64,000 bases of DNA, taken from Ceratothoa steindachneri (Eukaryota > Arthropoda > Malacostraca > Isopoda > Cymothoidae). Of the stretch, positions 57,825-64,000 are shown piece by piece (the stretch's first letter is position 1; each line of letters opens with the position of its first letter). The position numbers and the translations under genes were made by a program. A model generated the notes under the pieces. The model was not told the DNA's origin, made no database searches, and saw only the letters and a list, made by a program, of their open reading frames with translations. The DNA lies in NCBI GenBank assembly GCA_963969495.1, contig OZ018321.1, positions 138,594,685 through 138,658,684 of the forward strand. The letters run 5' to 3'.

Positions 57825-58668
57825 AGAGTCTCTCACCTTACGATTTTTTTTTAATTCATATTGAAAAACCTACACGGTTGGCATTTCTGATCCTGATTGA
57901 TTTAGGGGTATTCTGTGAATGAAGCCATCTTCTTTCCCACTTCCAGTAAGAATGTTTGCCTCTATGACATATGGTATCAAATTCTTTACCACTAGCTTAG
58001 TGCTATTATAGAGATTTTGGGAAACCAAATTGCGCAAAAACATTATATAGATTTACTACTTTCAGTTCAAGTTGGTGAGGAGGTATTTCAAGATATTCTA
58101 AAAAGTTTAAGAACTCTGTGGAATAATCGACTATTTGAGTATGATCCGAAATTGTATCAACGACTTGTAAATTTGTTCACTTCCTGAGAGGGTAAAAAGT
58201 AGATGTTTATTGATTCTGTAAACGGTCCTGTTCTTAGGAGCCAATATAGCTCTTTCACACAGCCATTTGAAGTTTTGCTGAAGATTGTGTAATGCCTTTG
58301 CCTTGAAATTATCAATAGTATTAATAACTATGCAGACTGGAGATATTTCTTTTCCCCCATCAGCATCAAGGGTACTTTGCCATTTCTCAATGTCAAAATG
58401 TTGTTGTTTTTTTAATTGTGCTGCAGTTTATCACCAAAGAGCTCTACTCTCATATTTGTGTTTAGAGACAGTGTTCTAATATTACTACACAAAGATGATG
58501 ATTTTAGGAAAGCCTGGCCCTCATCTGCCCTGGTTGCTTACGGGATCACTGGAAGTGTCTGCCTGAAATCACCTTACAGCCAAAGAGTGACACATCCCAT
58601 AGGAGCATCACAATCCCTGATGTCTCGCATTGTCCTGCCTATTGCTTTTAAGGCTCCCTCATGAGCCA
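57825..58668 (-). pseudogene. Pif1-like helicase relic (Helitron type)
   Basis: The minus strand reads ALKAIGRTMRDIRDCDAPMG, GDFRQTLPVIP-stop-ATRAD, LKSSSLC and LSLNTNMRVELF in one frame. Further down come KWLCERAILAPKNRTV, FLRNLVSQNLYNSTKLVVKN, IEANILTGSGKED and IHRIPLN. This is the order of the C-terminal half of Pif1 helicases as found in Helitrons (GDFRQxLPVIP, TNMR, ERAILAPKN, NGTRLxVxxL, IPRIPL). Many stops. No Rep domain or Helitron ends seen. Confidence 0.82.
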
Positions 58669-58879
58669 CTAAATGAGGTACCCGGCACTACCTGGGTAAA
58701 AAAAAGTATAAGCAAGATACAGGTTCCAATTCTTATATTTATCACAAATTAATCTTTAATCAATGCTACATCACAACATTCTTGGTAGACAATATTCTTC
58801 ATCTTTAATTGTTGTGCTGGCCAAACAGGTTGCTTTTGCTTCTCACACGTAAACGACGATGTAGGGTAAAACTAACCTG

Positions 58880-60060
58880 TCTAACGAGGGTTGACACCCG
58901 GCACCCGTTCATAGTTCCTTCTTCAAATTCAAGCCCACCGGGGAGCTTTTATTAAATGAAATTCGACGTGATGTCCTGGGGAACCGTTAGTCAGGCAGTA
59001 GCTGGAGTTATTGGGATAGCAGGTGGTTGAGAAAGAAAAGCACTGACTTGATGAACTTGTTGGATGGGGGAAGAGAGAAGGTAAGAGTTTTGGGGGCAGT
59101 TGGTTTTTACATGTCCCGGCACGCCGCACGTGAAACATATGATGGGCCGCCGGGGGTAATTTAATGGTGAGGGATTATTTAGGAGGGGCTTAATATCCAT
59201 CGGCTCTTGCGGGGAGGAAGTCTAGGTTGGGGGGGGGGACCAGCCACTTTAACAAAATGGGGCTAATTTTTATGGGAGGACTTAGAGAAAATACTCTTAC
59301 TCTTGGGAAATGGGGCATGCGATTTTTTTGTGATCCTTCGGATACAGATTATGCCTGGACCCGTGTGCATCCACCTCTTCGAGGCATTCCATAAAGGTAG
59401 ACGCTCGTCTATCTTTTACGAATGCACAGATCTCAGATGGCAGCGCAGCCATTAACAGATCACGTGAGACGAAATCGAACAGATACTCGTATTTAAGTCC
59501 TACTTGAGCCGAGTCCAACCAGAGTTGTAGGCTTCTCTGAAGGATGAAGCCAATCGGGATTCATATTGATTGCCGAGAGCAATTCGGCCTTGAGAGTTGA
59601 ATAAGTAAAGGTGGCCTCGGCAGGAAGAGATAAGAAAAATTTCCCGAAGATGACCTTTAAGCAAGGGAAGTGAGCGTACGACTCCATTCTCCTCAATGTT
59701 CCACGAATTCACTTCGAAAATCTTTTCGAAGTGGGTGAGGTAGGCACTGAAGTATAGGCCATCGTTGAATACGGGTAACTTAACCGAAGGGGTTTGAGGT
59801 GCCTCATTCCTTGAACTAACGGAAAGGGTTTCAATATTATTCCTATTTAGCTCTCGCTCATGTTGACGATTTCTTTACCTTTCTTTTCCTTCTCTTTGCT
59901 CTCTTCTTTCTTCTACTTTTCTTTGCTCCCTTTCTTTTCTTTCTTCTGCTTCTACTTGCTCACTTTCTCTTCTTTCTTCTGCTTCTTTTGCTCTCTTTCT
60001 CTTCTTTCTTTCCTTTCATTTCTTCCTTCGTTCTGGATATATGTAGGTAATTAAATCCTT
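58880..60060 (-). pseudogene. Gypsy-type Gag relic related to the 29506-31620 frame
   Basis: Reading on the minus strand: a Lys/Glu-rich coil (60050-59850), then a capsid-like region (SWNIEENGVVRSLPLLKG, YSTLKAELLSAI, LKYEYLFDFVSRDLLMAALP, EICAFVKDRR) at 59720-59300. The zinc knuckle CFTCGVPGHVKTNC is at about 59140, and the start of a protease region (MNGCRVSTLVRQ) at about 58900. Frameshifts and stops throughout. The knuckle and CRVSTLVR resemble those of the young element, but this relic keeps a capsid that the young element lacks. Confidence 0.8.
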
Positions 60061-60572
60061 GCCTGTTAATCCCAATAATTAACCTTGTTTGTGGAATCTA
60101 TCAAAGGACGACATCCTTGAGAGTATGTGTGCGTCTAACAGCTTGAACGTACAATGAACACCCGACACAGATTATAGCCTCTCACGGAAGTTTTTCTTTT
60201 TTTTTAATTCTACTAAGATTTGCCTACAAAAAAGAAATGCACACCAAAGAGAAAGAAATATGAAACACAACAGCGCAAATTTAATCCCTATCAGATTAAA
60301 AACTTTCAGTCCTCTTAATCCAGCTCGGTATTTAGTTTGGATTACCATCAAAAAGAGGAAACTTATGGACTCACGAGCACACAATTTAATAGTTAAAAAA
60401 AAATAAGTTGAAAATTAGTTCCGCAATCTTTAAATAACTTTGAGCGAACTTAGGCAAACTCGGTAAGAATAATTAATTGGGGGTGGGAATTGAAATTTAA
60501 CGTGTTCTTAAGTAAAAAAATAAATAAATAAAAATAAAAATAACCCAACTATACCTGACACCAGCTTTTAAT
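60061..60572. other. Probable leader of the Gag relic
   Basis: Non-coding sequence between the coil start and the LTR-like inverted repeat; no firm primer-binding site. Confidence 0.35.
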
Positions 60573-61518
60573 ATAGAGAGAATCCGAGCTTCTTGTCACC
60601 CAGACCTTAGAATCTGTCTCTCGTGAAATGATCCCCTCGCCCTTGTGATCTCGTTAGCAGATCAACTTCGTGTAATCCGCCCCGATCAGAGGAAGATTAC
60701 GGAAACCCGTTTATACCCCCAGAAGATTATCCGGGGTTTCTCTTGACTTACTACATTGATTGAGACTTTCTGCCGTCCGCAGATGAATCTCAATCTCGTG
60801 ATTACTTCTTCCTTGAGCCGAGGTAATCTCAACCCCTTTCGGAGTCTCTCTGGACGCCTTCGCATCGAAACCTCGTCGACGAAAACCTGGCCATTGGTCT
60901 TCCACATCCCCAGTTCGTCCTCCAGAAGTAACCAGGAGTCCTTTCCTCGTACGTCCCACCTATTCGTTCCCAGCCCATAGACTTGCTATATCTTTCATTC
61001 AATCCAACTTATTGGATCACTTATATATTCTCTCGGACCTAGTTTCCTTAATTTTTGCCTGTCATAATATTTTTTTGTCGTACTGATTATTATTTAGATT
61101 TCCATATTTATCTGTGCACTTGTTCTTATTAATTGTATTAGAGTTTATTTTTGTAGAGGTTACTTCTGGAGGACAACCTAGGGACGTGGAAGACCAATGG
61201 CCAGGTTTTCGTCGATGGGGTCTCGATGCGAAGGTGTCCAGAGAGACTCCGAAAGGGGTTAAGATTACCTCGGCTCCAGAGAGAAGGAATCACGAGATCG
61301 AGATTCATCTGCGGGCGGCAGGAAGTCTCAATCAATGTAGTAAGTCGAGAGAAACCCAGGACAATCTTCTGGGGGTATAAACGGGTTTCCGTAATCTTCC
61401 TCTGATCAGGGCGGATTACACGAAGTTGATCTGCTGACAAGATCACAAGAGCGAGGGGATCATTTCACGGGAGACAGATTCTAAGGTCTGGACGACAAAA
61501 AACTCGGATTCTCTCTAT
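60573..61518. repeat. Large inverted repeat, LTR-like arms of about 360 bp
   Basis: Arms 60573-60931 and 61156-61518 are inverted copies with scattered mismatches, separated by about 225 bp of AT-rich sequence. Each arm has a TATA-like gtttataccccc(agaag), and AATAAA lies in the spacer side at about 61143 (minus strand). The minus-strand orientation of the right arm would place it as 5' LTR of the Gag relic at 58880-60060. Arms head-to-head would fold into a near-perfect hairpin. Confidence 0.9.
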
Positions 61519-61789
61519 CTGCTGCGGGTTTGCAGACATCACCTTAAATAAGAGCCACAGCCATAGTTGGGTGAGAATTTCACGCAAGATGGCCTCCAAA
61601 TGGGATATCGGAGGCGGCTTATGCAAACAGGAACCTTGATAATCTTGGGCATCGACGAGGCGAACGGGAAATGAGAACGATTTCCTTTTACCCCAAAAGG
61701 GGGAAGCCGGACACAGCTGCCCTCTTGAAGCGGGGCAACGTTATCAAACTGGGGGGAAGACAGTGATAAAGCATACCAAGTTAAACACA

Positions 61790-62090
61790 GCTGCGTTACT
61801 CTGTCTTGACCAGTGAAATTCTGTGTGATAACGGCGTATTGAGTTTTATGCTTCCACACCCATCCATTTTATAGCTAAATTTCCTATTATCGTTTCCCAT
61901 CTTAATGACTTTACCTTTTTTAAGGTTCAAAGTCATCTGCCACCTCTGAGCCCAAGCTAATAACTTATTTAAGTCACTCTGCACTTTAAAGCTACCTTCA
62001 ACTTCTTTGACTACAACAGCTGCCAATTTAGTGTCATCCGCAAAAATTGACACTTTGCTATTTACAGCCTACCCAACATCATTTATATAC
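61790..62090 (-). pseudogene. CR1-like RT fragment
   Basis: Minus strand: VSIFADDTKLAAVV with the catalytic ADD, then SDLNKLLAWAQRWQMTLNLK and KFSYKMDG. This is the same region as 1890-2060 of the LINE at the window start, but of a different CR1 subfamily. Confidence 0.85.
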
Positions 62091-62734
62091 ACTATAATTC
62101 TATGAATAATAATGGGGTGAAACTTAACAAGATTTACGCCTTTTTTATTATTAAAAACCATGCTATTAGTGTTTCACGGCATTGTAGTCGTGATATATTG
62201 TTTCGGTTTGATGCGGAAAGTACATATTTTTAAGATACTAAACCTTGATTAGTCCAAAATGAAATTAAAATAAGTCCCCCTTGCCTTCTTTCGATATGAA
62301 AAGAAACCATCATTTCAAACATTGGCAACACTGATTTCAACCTAAGGCTAGGCTTTCAAATTGCTAATACTGATAGGTGATTAAAAATAGCTGGGTGGGG
62401 TGGGGGTGCACCTCCCGCAATTAAAGAGGGGTATGGGGAACAAAGCCCCCATTTTGAAATAATTATCTTATGGTTCAAAAACAATTCGAAAGCCTAGTAT
62501 TAGTTTGGAATCAGGGTTGACAATATTTGAAATCAGGAATTCTTTACACATCGAGGATGCAAGGTGGATTTATTTTCAATTCATTTTCACCCCAGCAAGG
62601 TGGAGTATCCTAAAAATATGTACTTTCTGCGCCAAACCAAAACCATATAGGACAACTACAATGCCTAAAACCAGTTAAACCACCATTACTAATAAGCCTT
62701 ACCAATAAAAAACACGGGATTCATTATTGATCTA
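62091..62734. other. Spacer, nothing recognised
   Basis: AT-rich with a G-rich spot near 62395-62412. Confidence 0.4.
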
Positions 62735-63015
62735 CATAGATCCTATCGCCCGCTTCCATATCCAAGTGTAGTCTGTATTTGTCATATAGATTCTTAAATG
62801 CTATTGTAGTTTTAGCCTTCACAATGTTTTCTGGTAGGGAGTTCTAGTCATTATTACTCTGTGTGTGAATGTATGTTGTGTTTGTGTTTTTATGCACATT
62901 TGTTTGACTATTTGTTTGGTGTGACCTCTCCTGTTTATGGTTTTAGTCTGGAAAAGGGAGTCCTTGTCGATGACACCAATGGCACTCATTGATAACATAC
63001 CGGAATTCATCAATT
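62735..63015 (-). pseudogene. CR1-like LINE C-terminal fragment
   Basis: Minus strand: TRGH-like RRGHTKQIVK and HTFTHRVI. In the adjacent frame NSLPENIVKAKTTIAFKNLY and DKYRLHLDMEAGDRI follow, the usual end of CR1 ORF2 (WNSLPExVVxAxTxxxFKxxLDKY). It lies on the wrong side of the 61790-62090 fragment to be the same continuous copy. Confidence 0.65.
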
Positions 63016-64000
63016 TCTTTTGTCAAACTCTTATGTTACTAATTAATCATCCACTTAAAATACACAAATACCTTAGGTCAATCTTTCTCTGTTTGTAAAC
63101 CGAGATTTATGAATGAAAGTAACTTGACTCGGTCCTAGGTCACACCACAAGGCGACCGCAAAAAAAAAAAGGTTGATTTATGGTTCACAAGCTTGTAAAC
63201 ATCCGTTTTTTGACGACTCTGCCTTTTTTTTCAACACACTTATGTTTTCGTTTTTTATTCATTTAAAATTGAGAAATGCCTTAGATTAGCATGTTATTCA
63301 AAACCAAGAACGAGAAAGCCTATTTTTCTGAAAAATAGAGCTTTATAGGTTAAAATTAGGCTTTGAAGAGAAATGTCGAAATATTGAAGATATAAAAATG
63401 TTCCCTATAAAAATAAGCAATATTTTCTATAAAATAAAAATCATTTTTAAAGCGGTCACTTATTTAAAAAGCAATTACCCCTTGAGAGGCAATATAAGTT
63501 TTGCGGACCAACTGAGAATTAATAATTCGAAATATATAGAAGGTTATTAATAATTTTTAAATTAGATCAATATACAAATTCTTTTGAATTAAAATGATAT
63601 ATTATTTGATTAATAAAAAAGGATTTAAATATTTTATTTTAATTATTTTTGATAACGGTGTACCATTTGTAATTTGCCCCAGGGCGATTTCGAACAAATT
63701 AGTTGGGCGCTTTAAGGGTTATGTTTAGATGAAGCAGTTCTCCCTATTCCTTTTTGGCTAAAATGCGTTCCATCGAGGTTGTAGTACTTCTCGTTATGAA
63801 TAAATTTGTGACAGAAGTCAACGAATTTAACATTTTTTTTTTCCCATATTTTTTTTCGATTGTTAATGCCGATTCCTCGACTTAACGTTTCTCTATTTTA
63901 ATTCACTCTTAGTGGTCTGCATATTACATGCCTCTTTTATTTTTAGATTAGATTTTTTGACCAGTGTAGTTTACTCCTCAATTATTTTTTTCTGTTCCAG
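63016..64000. other. AT-rich end of window, nothing recognised
   Basis: No reading frame with family resemblance and no array seen. A pyrimidine-rich end with cag at 63998-64000 resembles a splice acceptor, but the following exon, if any, is outside. Confidence 0.35.

Overview
The window reads as AT-rich nuclear DNA of an invertebrate animal, most likely an arthropod (crustacean- or chelicerate-like). The reasons are one host gene split by long introns, a mixed load of transposable elements (CR1-like, Jockey/RTE-like and Penelope retroelements, gypsy LTR elements, hAT, mariner, maT, pogo and Helitron relics), long TA microsatellites, and multi-copy uncharacterised protein families that I know mainly from arthropods and cnidarians. 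No bacterial gene organisation, CRISPR array or rRNA is visible. The species is not decidable from the sequence.

The only clear host gene is a divergent importin-alpha (karyopherin-alpha) on the plus strand. Its last five coding exons are at 6530-6668, 10390-10568, 11275-11457, 16548-16751 and 18369-18890, with consistent splice phases and a poly(A) signal at 19016. They cover armadillo repeats 4 to 10 and an acidic C-terminal tail. The 5' exons lie upstream of the window, so positions 1-6529 are probably intron. The introns hold a degraded CR1 LINE (1-2714), a 27-bp minisatellite (2816-5470), a hAT element with perfect 8-bp target duplication (6938-8152), an LTR-like segment with structured tandem repeats (about 8480-9235), a maT relic (13018-14040), a 43-bp minisatellite (15110-16012) and a LINE 3' relic (17510-18350).

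Downstream, 19.6-33.6 kb holds a mariner (19632-20818), a LINE relic (26380-27060) and a young LTR retrotransposon (27837-33343). The LTR element has near-identical 1.3-kb LTRs, a 5-bp target duplication and one intact 704-codon frame. That frame keeps nucleocapsid, protease and RNase H but lacks the capsid core, the reverse-transcriptase active site and integrase.

From 33.6 to 51.4 kb lie two copies of one uncharacterised multi-copy family: an intronless, mariner-interrupted pseudogene at 34756-37680, and a nearly intact three-exon copy on the minus strand at 48029-50141. A second uncharacterised family is at 40850-43004. Broken LINE pieces, a tRNA-derived SINE pair (43.4-43.85 kb), a deleted mariner (46581-47483) and a hAT relic (50560-51345) fill the rest.

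The last 12 kb contain a pogo/Tigger remnant between 133-bp inverted repeats (52404-54008), an LTR-like segment, a Penelope element with GIY-YIG relic, a Helitron-type helicase relic, a gypsy gag relic that retains the capsid region missing from the young element, a large head-to-head LTR-like hairpin (60573-61518), and two CR1 fragments. Apart from the importin exons and the 704-codon frame, no open frame here looks like a functional gene.
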